This document shows positions 1 through 9,808 of a stretch of 64,000 nucleotides of DNA, in pieces. The notes beneath the pieces were generated by a model. It saw only the letters and a program-made list of their open reading frames with translations. It was not told where the DNA came from and did no database searches. The stretch is from Verrucomicrobia bacterium LP2A (GTDB lineage Bacteria > Verrucomicrobiota > Verrucomicrobiia > Methylacidiphilales > Methylacidiphilaceae), in assembly GCA_000526255.1 (NCBI GenBank), contig JAFS01000002.1, positions 248,001-312,000 of the forward strand, read 5' to 3'. The translations under genes were made by a program, and so were the position numbers. Position 1 is the stretch's first letter. The number at the start of each line of letters is the position of its first letter.

Positions 1-716
1 TTACGAGCCAGATTTTCCGTCGGCGGGATGAGAAAACGGGCAAGCCGCTCATTGAGCTCGTCCTCGACGTCGCCCGGCAGAAGGGCACGGGAGCCTGGAC
101 CTCCGAAGAGGGAATGCACCTGGGGGTCCCGATCCCCACGATCGACGCGGCGGTCAGCTTTCGCAATCTTTCGGCACTCCAGGAAGAGCGACTGGCGGCG
201 GAGCGCCTCTTTCCCGCTCCGCCCACGGCTCCGGAGATCGATCGGGATCTCCTCTCCTCTCGCCTCGAGCAGGCCCTCTCCTTGGCCATGGCTCTGATCT
301 ATGCAGAAGGCATGTCCCTTCTGCAGCGCGCCTCCTCGGCCTACTCCTACGGGTTGCCCCTCGAAACCGTGGCCCGCATCTGGCGGGGCGGATGCATCAT
401 CCGCTCCCGTTTCCTTGAGGAGCTGCGTCAGGTGTATTCGAAGAATCCAAATCTGGCTAATCCGCTGCTCGACGCCGACCTCGCGGCAAAGCTGCGGCCA
501 GCAGAGAAGGCGCTACGCGAGGCGTGCGGATGGGCAGCCCAGTCGGGCGTTCCCGCAGCCGCCCTCCAGTCCGCTCTCTGGTATTGGGATGCGTACCGGG
601 CTGGGGCGCTCGCCTCGAACTTGATCCAGCTCCAGCGCGATTATTTCGGGGCGCATACCTACGAGCGGGTCGATCGGTCGGGCATCTTCCATACGGAGTG
701 GGAGGAGAGGGGATAG
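1..716 (+). CDS. gnd: 6-phosphogluconate dehydrogenase (decarboxylating), C-terminal part
   Basis: This is the 3' part of the enzyme that oxidatively decarboxylates 6-phosphogluconate to ribulose 5-phosphate with NAD(P) in the oxidative pentose phosphate pathway. The open frame runs in from the window edge (first full codon at base 3), so about half of the usual 470-480 residues are missing on the left. Visible family signatures are the KGTGAWT segment near the start, the all-helical C-terminal dimerisation domain, and the terminal DYFGAHTYER and GIFHTEW motifs. It is followed after about 100 bp by rpiB, which uses the ribulose 5-phosphate it makes, so the two probably form a pathway cluster. 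Confidence 0.95.
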   Translation, partial: TSQIFRRRDEKTGKPLIELVLDVARQKGTGAWTSEEGMHLGVPIPTIDAAVSFRNLSALQEERLAAERLFPAPPTAPEIDRDLLSSRLEQALSLAMALIYAEGMSLLQRASSAYSYGLPLETVARIWRGGCIIRSRFLEELRQVYSKNPNLANPLLDADLAAKLRPAEKALREACGWAAQSGVPAAALQSALWYWDAYRAGALASNLIQLQRDYFGAHTYERVDRSGIFHTEWEERG

Positions 717-815
717 CCGACTCCAGAGGAACGTAGTCTCTTCCCTGCTGACGATGGTCGGAGAGAAAAGAGCCTTTATCGCTCTTGTCGATTGAGCTAG
801 AAAGAGAGTCACCGT

Positions 816-1259
816 ATGAAAATTGCCATCGGTTCGGATCATGCCGGCTTTGCTTACAAGGAGAAGATCAAGGAGTTCGTCAAGAGCCTTGGCCACGAGG
901 TAATCGATTGCGGCACCGAATCGCCGAAACCCACCGACGACTATCCTGACTATGTCCGCCCGCCCGCGGTGCTCGTCGCGGAAGGGAAAGCCGACCGCGG
1001 CATCGTGCTGGGAGGGTCGGGCAACGGCGAGGCGATGGTTGCCAACAAGGTGCGGGGGATCCGCTGCGCCTACTGCTTCAACGAGGAATCGGCCCGTCTC
1101 GGTCGCGCCCACAATGACGCCAATGTCATTTCCCTCGGCGAGCGGCTGGTTTCCGAGGAAACCGCTCTCAAGATCGTACGGGTTTTCTTGGATACACCCT
1201 TCGAAGGCGGTCGTCATCTGCCCCGCATTCGTAAAATGATGGCCGGCGAGCAGGTCTAG
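816..1259 (+). CDS. rpiB: Ribose-5-phosphate isomerase B
   Basis: A cytoplasmic enzyme that interconverts ribulose 5-phosphate and ribose 5-phosphate. The 147-residue length is normal for the RpiB/LacAB family. The N-terminus reads [15 protein letters not shown], a family signature. The [14 protein letters not shown] loop and the [22 protein letters not shown] stretch (shown here only as a landmark) match the active-site region. The ATG at 816 follows an AAAGAGAG ribosome-binding stretch. It lies directly downstream of gnd, giving consecutive steps of the pentose phosphate pathway. Confidence 0.95.
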   Translation: MKIAIGSDHAGFAYKEKIKEFVKSLGHEVIDCGTESPKPTDDYPDYVRPPAVLVAEGKADRGIVLGGSGNGEAMVANKVRGIRCAYCFNEESARLGRAHNDANVISLGERLVSEETALKIVRVFLDTPFEGGRHLPRIRKMMAGEQV

Positions 1260-1428
1260 GGTCCGTTGCTCGCCTCGGCTCGCCTGCAACTTAGTCGGGC
1301 ATAACCGGTCGATCCGGAATCGGCCTGCAGAAGGGGGAGCGATCCGAGTTTGCTCCTGCAACCATGGATTTTTATCCTGTCGATGCCCGAGCCGTGGCGA
1401 TGGCAGCCATCGGTCCGCGTCCGAGGAA

Positions 1429-3414
<1,986 letters not shown>

Positions 3415-3425
3415 CCGGCAGCCCG

Positions 3426-4253
3426 TCAGCGGGCGGATGCGTCGGTCCCCTTGGCCTCCCTCGCCGATGCCCGCCTTCTGCGCCCCGGATGGGGCGTGCA
3501 GATGCCCCGGCGGGAAGCACGGATGAAGTCAATCATCCGGCGTACCTCCTCGGCGGGCCAGCGCTTCTCCATCTCGTCCAGGGCCTGGGAGACATTGCGG
3601 CCGCTCTCATAAAGAAGCCGGTAGGCGGCCTCGACGCGACGGCGCGCCTCCTCGGAGAACCCGGCTCTCCGCAGTCCCACCCGGTTGACTCCGGCGACCT
3701 CGTTTTCGTCCACCGCCATCAGAAACGGCGGAATATCCATCCCGATGCGGACCCCTCCCCGTACCATCACGAGCTCTCCGATCCTCACGTGCTGATGAAA
3801 GACCGAACCCCCTCCGAGGAAGGCGCGATCCCCCACCCGGACGTATCCGGCAAGCAGAACATGGTTCACGATGATCACCCGATTGCCCACGACGCAGTTG
3901 TGGCCAACGTGGCATCCCACCATCAAATAATTGCCGTCGCCAATTTGCGTCTCGCTCTCGGGCTTGGCCCCGCGATGAATGGTGACATGCTCACGGATGA
4001 CGTTCCCCTCTCCGAGGACCACGCGGGACGGGGCTCCGGTCCAAGAGAGATCCTGGGGTTCGGCACCGACGACCGCCCCATACCCGATCTGGTTTCCCGC
4101 TGCCATCCGCGTTCCCCGAGCGATCACCGCATGAGCACGGACTTCACAGCGGTCTCCGACGATGGCCCCCTCCTCGATGATTGCCCCGGGCCCCACCTGC
4201 ACTTCTCGTCCCAGCTCCGCCTTGGAACTGACCATGGCTGTCGGATGAATCAT
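3426..4253 (-). CDS. lpxA: UDP-N-acetylglucosamine O-acyltransferase (LpxA)
   Basis: First step of lipid A synthesis: transfers a 3-hydroxyacyl chain from acyl carrier protein to UDP-GlcNAc in the cytoplasm. The N-terminal two thirds are left-handed beta-helix hexapeptide repeats starting at MIHPTAMV. The GCHVGHNC segment carries the catalytic histidine, followed by the helical C-terminal domain (IPPFLMAVDENEVAGVNRVGLRR). Length 275 is slightly above normal because of a basic, low-complexity tail of about 25 residues. Its ATG overlaps the radC stop by 4 bp, so it is translationally linked to radC. It implies a Gram-negative, lipopolysaccharide-making host. Confidence 0.93.
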   Translation of the reverse strand: MIHPTAMVSSKAELGREVQVGPGAIIEEGAIVGDRCEVRAHAVIARGTRMAAGNQIGYGAVVGAEPQDLSWTGAPSRVVLGEGNVIREHVTIHRGAKPESETQIGDGNYLMVGCHVGHNCVVGNRVIIVNHVLLAGYVRVGDRAFLGGGSVFHQHVRIGELVMVRGGVRIGMDIPPFLMAVDENEVAGVNRVGLRRAGFSEEARRRVEAAYRLLYESGRNVSQALDEMEKRWPAEEVRRMIDFIRASRRGICTPHPGRRRRASAREAKGTDASAR

Positions 4254-4942
4254 CCCTCTCCTCGTTCCCGAAAGCTGTAATAGAGCGGCTCTCCCTGGCG
4301 CGAGCCCCCGAGGATCAGATGGTCGACCACCTCGATTCCCAGGATTGCCCCGGCCCGCTTCATTTCCCGGCTGATGGCGATGTCTTCCGCCGAAGGAGTG
4401 GGGTCGCCGGAAGGATGGTTATGGGCGAAGAGCACCGAATGGGCTTTGTGCGCGATCGCAGCACGAAAGGCTTCCCGAGGGTGGTAGAGACTTTCGTTCA
4501 GCGTTCCTCGGGTCACTTCCTCGACAGCGAGGACCCTTCCTTTGACGTCCAAGAGCACCGCCAGCAGCATCTCGACCGCCAAGAGCCGCATCCGCGGACC
4601 CAGGAACTCCGCCGCATCCTTCGGCCGTTCGATCCTCCGGCCAAGGAGTTCCTCCTGAGCCGATCGGGCACCTAAGACGAAGGCCGCTACAAGACGCGCG
4701 GCCTTGGTCGGCCCCACTCCCTTGCACCGGGCGAGCTCCGCTGGAGAAGCCCTTCCCAGGGCCTGCAGGCTTCCGAACCGCGTGATCAACTCCTCTCCGA
4801 GTCCGACGGCCGAAAGCCCGCTCCTACCGCTGCCCAGAAGAATCGCCAGCAGCTCCGAATCCTTGAGGCCGTTCGGTCCGCCCGCCGCCATTCTCTCGAG
4901 GGGGCGCTCCGCCGGTAGCATCTCCCGAATCCGCCGAGCCAC
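4250..4942 (-). CDS. radC: RadC-family JAB domain protein
   Basis: RadC/DUF2466 family, historically linked to DNA repair but with uncertain biochemistry. The N-terminal helix-hairpin-helix region (LKDSELLAILLGSGRSG, then CKGVGPTKAARL) is followed by a JAB/MPN metalloprotease-like domain whose HNHPSGDPTPSAED motif carries the zinc ligands. The first in-frame start is GTG at 4942; an ATG at 4921 is also possible, and neither has a clear ribosome-binding site. The 5' end lies inside the last 119 bases of hflX in another frame, and the 3' end overlaps lpxA by 4 bp, so hflX-radC-lpxA is probably one transcript. Confidence 0.9.
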   Translation of the reverse strand: MARRIREMLPAERPLERMAAGGPNGLKDSELLAILLGSGRSGLSAVGLGEELITRFGSLQALGRASPAELARCKGVGPTKAARLVAAFVLGARSAQEELLGRRIERPKDAAEFLGPRMRLLAVEMLLAVLLDVKGRVLAVEEVTRGTLNESLYHPREAFRAAIAHKAHSVLFAHNHPSGDPTPSAEDIAISREMKRAGAILGIEVVDHLILGGSRQGEPLYYSFRERGEG

Positions 4943-6209
4943 GTTCGGGGACGATAAAGGGAGTGAGCGCGGCTTGCAAGAAAGGCGGAATCCAAGCCTT
5001 CACGTAAACACCGTCGGGGCGGTAGCGAACGTCCACCGGCTCTCCTTCTCGATGGAGCCGTGCCAGAAGATCGCCCCGCTCGACCGGCAAGCGGAAGCGG
5101 AAAAAGAGCGCTCGTCCCCGCGACCAGCCTTCGACCCGGGAGAGAAGCTCCCGGATCCCCGACCCGTCCCGAGCCGAAACCCCGAGGCTTCCGGGATGCC
5201 GCTGGAGGAGTCGGTTGAGCGGAGCCGGACCCTGCAACCGATCGATCTTGTTCCAGACGAGGAGCGCAGGCTTCCGAAGGACATCGAGTTCCTCCAGGAC
5301 GCGGCGGACGTCCGCAATCCGCTCCTCGACCTTAGGATCGGAGACGTCGACAAGGTGGATGAGAAGGTCGGCTTGCTTGACCTCTTCCAAAGTCGCCCGG
5401 AAAGAATCGATCAAGTCGTGGGGGAGCTTTCGGATGAAGCCGACGGTATCGGTCAGGAAGGCCCGCTGCTTGCCGCTCAGCGGCAAGAGTCGGATCGTCG
5501 GATCCAGCGTGGCGAAGAGCTTGTCCTCGACCAACACCTCGGACTGGGTCAACCGATTGAACAGAGTCGACTTCCCGGAATTGGTATACCCGACCAGGCA
5601 GAAGGTCGGCCAGGAGCAGCGATGTCTCCCTTCCCGCTGCACCGACCGGGAGCGCCGCACCGCCTCGAGGTCGCGGTGCAAGCGTGCGATCCGCTGCTGG
5701 ACTCGCCTCCGGTCGACCTCGAGCTGGGTCTCTCCGGGTCCGCGTGTCCCAATGCCCCCCGTCTGCCGCGAGAGGTGACTCCAGAGCCTGGTGAGCCTGG
5801 GGAGCAGGTAGAGGAGCTGCGCCAGCTCGATTTGGATCTTTCCCTCTCGCGTCTTGGCTCGCTGCGCAAAAATGTCGAGAATGAGCTGGGTCCGGTCCAG
5901 AACCTTCCGGGAAAAGACGTTGGCCAGATTCCGGCTCTGCGCCGGGGTCAGCTCGTCGTCGAAAATGACCGACTGAATCCCGTCCTCCTGGCACTTTCTC
6001 GATAGATCCTGGGCCTTGCCCCTCCCAATGTAATAAGGAGACGTCGGCGTCTGGAGCCGCTGAATGGCGTGGGAGGCAACCGCCGCCCCAGCACTTCGGA
6101 CGAGCTCTCCCAACTCCTCGAGAGACTCGGTGACTTGCGGCTCGTCCTGGTTCGGAAGCTCGAGTCCGACAAGAAGGGTCTTCTCCGTGGAGCGATCGGT
6201 GGTTCTCAT
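4824..6209 (-). CDS. hflX: Ribosome-associated GTPase HflX
   Basis: A GTPase that binds the large ribosomal subunit and helps split or rescue stalled ribosomes under stress. The N-terminal HflX domain carries the GGIGTRGPGETQLE signature (about residues 151-164). The GTP-binding domain starts with the P-loop GYTNSGKST (207-215), with DTVGFIRKLPH as switch II and NKID as the base-recognition motif. Length 461 is somewhat long: the C-terminal 40 or so residues (GGAPPRENGGGRTERP) are low in complexity and are read through the start of radC. The start is ATG at 6209. Only about 30 bp separate it from miaA upstream. Confidence 0.92.
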   Translation of the reverse strand: MRTTDRSTEKTLLVGLELPNQDEPQVTESLEELGELVRSAGAAVASHAIQRLQTPTSPYYIGRGKAQDLSRKCQEDGIQSVIFDDELTPAQSRNLANVFSRKVLDRTQLILDIFAQRAKTREGKIQIELAQLLYLLPRLTRLWSHLSRQTGGIGTRGPGETQLEVDRRRVQQRIARLHRDLEAVRRSRSVQREGRHRCSWPTFCLVGYTNSGKSTLFNRLTQSEVLVEDKLFATLDPTIRLLPLSGKQRAFLTDTVGFIRKLPHDLIDSFRATLEEVKQADLLIHLVDVSDPKVEERIADVRRVLEELDVLRKPALLVWNKIDRLQGPAPLNRLLQRHPGSLGVSARDGSGIRELLSRVEGWSRGRALFFRFRLPVERGDLLARLHREGEPVDVRYRPDGVYVKAWIPPFLQAALTPFIVPERGSADSGDATGGAPPRENGGGRTERPQGFGAAGDSSGQR

Positions 6210-6239
6210 CCGGCAAGAACAACGATCACAGCCGCAGCG

Positions 6240-7178
6240 CTACTTTTCGGCCCGGAGAAGCCAAGGAAGAGAAGGATGCTCTTCAAGTACCAGATGATGA
6301 TGGATGCTAGGCTCTTTTCGAAACCAAGTCAACTGCTTCCTCGCATACCGGTAAGTGTCCCGGGCGATCTCCTCCGCGAGCATCGTCTGACTACCGCCCC
6401 GAATCAGGAATCGCGCGGTCTGGGCGTAGCCGATGGCGGGGCAACGGGAGAGGGCCTCCGACCCCGCCTCGCTCAGCCGATCGGCCACCTCCTCCACCCA
6501 TCCCGAAGCGAGCATCGAGCGGACGCGTAGGGCAATCCTCTTCCGCAACGCCTCCGCGTCTCGCTCCAGCCAAAGCGTTCGAAATCTCCGCAGCAAGGGT
6601 CTTGTCGTCCGCTTCTGCCACTCCAGCAGAGAGATTCCGCTGACTTCCTTGACCTCGATCGCCCGAATGAGACGCCTCGGGTTGCGTTGGTCGATGCGGG
6701 CGAACGCTTCCGGGTCGGTGGCAGCGAGACGTTTAGCCAGCTCCGGGACAGAGAGCGTCCCAAGCTCTTGCCGAAGCGTGGCATTTCCCGGAGGGGCCTC
6801 GCAGAGCCCTTGCACCAGGCTCCGGTAATAGAGACCCGTTCCTCCGACGACGACCGCCGGACGCCCTTGGAGCCGGCAAGCTTCCAGGAAGACCCGCGCA
6901 TGTTCCCGATATTGCGCCACCGAAAAGGCCGCCCGCCAATCCACCAGGTCGATACCTCCATAGGAAAAACGATCGCGCTCCTCCCGGGACGGTTTTGCCG
7001 TGCCTCGATCGAGGCCGTAATAGACCTGCATCGAGTCCATGGAGAGAAGGCAAGCCCCGCATCGCTCCGCGACCGCATGCGCGAGCTCGGTCTTTCCGAC
7101 CGCCGTCGAGCCGACGACGAAAAGGGGCTCGCCAGGCTCGACCCGGTCGATCCGTCTCCCTATCTCTTGGGCATGCAC
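6240..7178 (-). CDS. miaA: tRNA dimethylallyltransferase MiaA
   Basis: Adds a dimethylallyl group to N6 of adenosine 37 in tRNAs that read UNN codons. It has the P-loop GSTAVGKT, the SMDSMQVYYGLDRGTAKP segment, VVGGTGLYYRSLVQG, and the IGYAQT and RYARKQLTWFR motifs near the C-terminus. The reading frame stays open to 7295, but that extra 39-residue stretch is acidic, unlike MiaA, and lies opposite the start of the tauE-like gene. GTG at 7178 puts the P-loop at residues 23-30, near the family norm, and is chosen here. It probably shares a transcript with hflX. Confidence 0.9.
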   Translation of the reverse strand: MHAQEIGRRIDRVEPGEPLFVVGSTAVGKTELAHAVAERCGACLLSMDSMQVYYGLDRGTAKPSREERDRFSYGGIDLVDWRAAFSVAQYREHARVFLEACRLQGRPAVVVGGTGLYYRSLVQGLCEAPPGNATLRQELGTLSVPELAKRLAATDPEAFARIDQRNPRRLIRAIEVKEVSGISLLEWQKRTTRPLLRRFRTLWLERDAEALRKRIALRVRSMLASGWVEEVADRLSEAGSEALSRCPAIGYAQTARFLIRGGSQTMLAEEIARDTYRYARKQLTWFRKEPSIHHHLVLEEHPSLPWLLRAEK

Positions 7179-7523
7179 CTTTTCGCACTCGCTCTGCTCG
7201 GTCTGCTTGCCGGATTTGCCAGCGGCTGCTTCGGCATCGGCGGAGGCAGCATCCTCGTTCCCGTTCTGATCCTCTCCTTTGCCGTACCCTATCACATCGC
7301 GGTAGGAACTTCCCTCGCCCTCATCTTACCGATCGCCCTGGCGGGCAGCCTTGCCAATTGGACGCTCAAGCAGATCGACTGGAACCTCTTTACAGTGATC
7401 GCATTTTCCGGGGCAGCCGGCGCCGCTCTCGGCTCCCTGTTCATTCAAGCGATCCCGGCGGTCTATGCGAAACGAGCGTTCGCGGTCTTCCTCCTCTACG
7501 CCTCTTACCGCCTCTGGCGTTAG
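7173..7523 (+). CDS. Half-length TauE/SafE-family membrane permease
   Basis: An inner-membrane protein of the TauE/SafE (DUF81) family, which exports sulfite or organosulfonate anions; the substrate here is unknown. At 116 residues it matches one half of the usual 250-residue two-repeat permease. Such half-size members exist and are thought to work as dimers. It has four hydrophobic segments and the family GCFGIGGGSILVPVLI motif right after the first. The ATG at 7173 overlaps the divergent miaA start by 6 bp, so its promoter would have to lie inside miaA. It ends one base before the convergent gene at 7524. Confidence 0.8.
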   Translation: MHLFALALLGLLAGFASGCFGIGGGSILVPVLILSFAVPYHIAVGTSLALILPIALAGSLANWTLKQIDWNLFTVIAFSGAAGAALGSLFIQAIPAVYAKRAFAVFLLYASYRLWR

Positions 7524-8438
7524 CTACCGGTACCAAGCCTGCCACTCGACTCGCAGCTTGAGGAAGGAATGCATCCGCTCCTCGCTCACGTCCTGAAAAC
7601 GCCACCAGATCTCGGTGCCGCGGCTCCGGTAACCCAGCGGCGCGACCCGGAAGACCCGGTTAAAAAAGCTCTGATAGGGAAGCGGAGGCGTTCCCGGGCC
7701 TTCCCCGAATCCGGGAGAGGCTTGGTACTGGGTGTACATCTGCCCGAGATCGACCACGATCCACCAATCCTCGAGCGGCGGTTGATAGCCCAGGAAGCCC
7801 CAGGTGTCCTCGAAGACATCCACCTTCCTCTCCGGATCGTGGTGCACCACCTGCTCGATGTACTCGTAGGTCACGCGAACGCTCTCTCCCTCATCAAAGT
7901 GGATGCTGTAGCTGTCCTGCGCACCCAACCCGGGAAAGGCCCTTCTCTCGAAAGGGATGGAGACCTGATTGCGCCAAACTCGAAAGCGGATGTTCGGATA
8001 CTCCGGCCGCTCCCCGTGAGCCATCGGCACTCGCTGGGGAGGACCCCAGTTCCGAAATTGAAGGTAGACCGCGCAACGCACGTAGGGTTGGAGCGGCCCT
8101 TGGCCCGAGCGGGATTTTGCCAGGAAGAGCGTGTAATACTGACGAGCCCAAACGAGCTGAATCGGCAGGTCGAAATCCCGAGCCGTCGATGGCCGGGAAA
8201 AGCCGTATTGACGAGCCCAAACGAGCTGAATGGGCAAGTCGAAATCCCGAGCCATCGATGGCCGGGAAAAGCCGCCGATCCCCAAGCCGACGAGCAAGGC
8301 AAGAATAGAAGCCCGGGATGCAACGGTTGGGAGCCGGAGATGGCGTCTGGTGTCGGTCGGCAAGGGATCCTCCACCAGAGAAGCTAGCAGCCCGGGCGCT
8401 AGAATCCCAATCCCCCGCTCGAAAAAAATGGAACCCAT
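7524..8438 (-). CDS. Secreted or membrane-anchored protein of unknown function
   Basis: I do not recognise this family. The first 50 residues include the hydrophobic stretch SILALLVGLGIGG, which looks like a signal peptide or anchor; the true start may be downstream of 8438. The remainder is rich in aromatic residues and arginine (for example PPLEDWWIVVDLGQMYTQY), reads as a beta-rich exported domain, and has no catalytic motif I can identify. Two 23-residue copies of a GFSRPSxARDFDLPIQLVW unit follow the hydrophobic segment because of a 69-bp tandem duplication. The gene is convergent with and immediately adjacent to the tauE-like gene. The reading frame is clearly maintained, so it is likely real. 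Confidence 0.6.
   Translation of the reverse strand: MGSIFFERGIGILAPGLLASLVEDPLPTDTRRHLRLPTVASRASILALLVGLGIGGFSRPSMARDFDLPIQLVWARQYGFSRPSTARDFDLPIQLVWARQYYTLFLAKSRSGQGPLQPYVRCAVYLQFRNWGPPQRVPMAHGERPEYPNIRFRVWRNQVSIPFERRAFPGLGAQDSYSIHFDEGESVRVTYEYIEQVVHHDPERKVDVFEDTWGFLGYQPPLEDWWIVVDLGQMYTQYQASPGFGEGPGTPPLPYQSFFNRVFRVAPLGYRSRGTEIWWRFQDVSEERMHSFLKLRVEWQAWYR
8141..8274. repeat. 69-bp tandem duplication inside a coding region
   Basis: Two adjacent copies with a period of exactly 69 bp (8141-8209 and 8210-8274), differing at only a few positions. The period is a multiple of three, so the repeat adds 23 residues without a frameshift to the mature N-terminus of the secreted unknown protein. The near-identity suggests a recent event. 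Confidence 0.9.
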
Positions 8439-8566
8439 CGCCCTTCCGCGCAGGTTTGACGCGATCCGGCCACGCTCTTCCCGGCGATGGATTCCGCGAG
8501 GGACGATTGCCTTTGTCCGCCTCGCGCCGTAAAAGAAAGGAAAAAGAGAGAACTACCCGGAAGCCT

Positions 8567-9808
8567 ATGGATCACTTTCCCGCCACCTCCTTTGCGCAGC
8601 GGATCGGAGGCGCACGGTTCGGACAAGAGACGGAAATCTACAAGTTCGAGAAGATCAAGAGGGCCAAGCGGGCAGCACGCGACAAGCATCCGGAGGTCGA
8701 GTTGCTCGATCTCGGCGTCGGAGAGCCGGACGAGATGGCTCCGGCCGAGATCGTCGAGCGGCTCAGCGAAGAGGCATGGAAGCCGGAAAATCGGGGCTAC
8801 GCCGACAACGGGGGCCCGCGGCTCAAGGAAGCGGCTGCTCGCTATCTCGAGCGGGTGTGCGGGGTCCGTGCCGATCCCGAGACCGAGATCTGCCATTCGA
8901 TCGGCTCCAAGGCGGCCCTCTCCATCTTGCCCGCCTGCTTCATCGACCCGGGCAACGTCGTCCTGATGACGGTTCCGGGCTATCCCGTCTTCGGTACGCA
9001 TACGCACTATTATGGGGGCCAAGTTTACCCTCTCCCTCTCCTCGAGAAACGCTCCTTCTTGCCCGACCTCGAATCGGTACCCGCCGATCTGCTGCGGCGC
9101 ACCAAGGTGCTCGTGCTCAACTACCCGAACAACCCGACGGGAGCCTCGGCGACGCGCTCCTTCTTTGAAGAGGTAGTCGCATTCGCCCATCGCCACCGGA
9201 TCGTCGTGATTCATGACTTCGCTTATGCGGGCCTGGTCTTCCGTGGATCGCCTTTGAGCTTCCTCTCCGTTCCGGGAGCCAAGGAGGTTGGGCTCGAGCT
9301 CCATTCGGCGAGCAAGAACTTCAACATGACCGGCTGGCGCTGCGGCTTCGTCGCTGGCGACGCGCGGCTCGTTCGCGCCTACGCTTCCGTCAAGGACCAC
9401 ACGGATTCTGGGCAATTCCTGGCGATTCAGCATGCCTTCGCCCATGGATTGGACCATCCGGAAATCACCCAGCGGATCGCGCAAAAATATGCGCGGCGGA
9501 TGGATCTGCTGGCAGAGGCTCTCGGCCGGTTGGGCTGCCCGGTCCGCAAGCCGGACGCCTCGTTTTTCCTCTACGCGCCCGCTCCCCGCTCGGCGATCAC
9601 GCCCCAAGGGGAGATCGCCTTCCCGACGGCAGAGAAGGCGGCGGAGTGGCTGATCACCGAGCGGCAGATCTCCACCGTTCCTTGGGATGACGCCGGCGCT
9701 TACCTACGGTGGAGCGTGACCTTCTCCGCTCGAGGAGAAGAAGAGGAGCGGCGGGTGATCGCCGAGCTCGAAAAGCGGCTGGCCGACACCCGCTTGCAAT
9801 GGAAGTAG
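8567..9808 (+). CDS. dapL: LL-diaminopimelate aminotransferase
   Basis: A pyridoxal-phosphate enzyme of fold type I that converts tetrahydrodipicolinate directly to LL-diaminopimelate in lysine and peptidoglycan synthesis. The order YPNNPTGA, HDFAYAGLVF and the SASKNFNMTGWRCGF region holding the PLP-binding lysine is characteristic. The FGQETEIYKFEKIKRAKR start and 413-residue length fit DapL rather than aspartate aminotransferase. The frame is open further upstream, but ATG at 8567 is the start that matches the family. Its 3' end overlaps the helicase gene by 10 bp. DapL is typical of Verrucomicrobia/Chlamydiae, plants and some other lineages. Confidence 0.85.
   Translation: MDHFPATSFAQRIGGARFGQETEIYKFEKIKRAKRAARDKHPEVELLDLGVGEPDEMAPAEIVERLSEEAWKPENRGYADNGGPRLKEAAARYLERVCGVRADPETEICHSIGSKAALSILPACFIDPGNVVLMTVPGYPVFGTHTHYYGGQVYPLPLLEKRSFLPDLESVPADLLRRTKVLVLNYPNNPTGASATRSFFEEVVAFAHRHRIVVIHDFAYAGLVFRGSPLSFLSVPGAKEVGLELHSASKNFNMTGWRCGFVAGDARLVRAYASVKDHTDSGQFLAIQHAFAHGLDHPEITQRIAQKYARRMDLLAEALGRLGCPVRKPDASFFLYAPAPRSAITPQGEIAFPTAEKAAEWLITERQISTVPWDDAGAYLRWSVTFSARGEEEERRVIAELEKRLADTRLQWK

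Noticed and set aside
7179-7295. Longer N-terminus for MiaA
   Set aside because: The added residues are acidic and low in complexity, lie opposite the TauE-like gene, and would put the P-loop far from its usual place.
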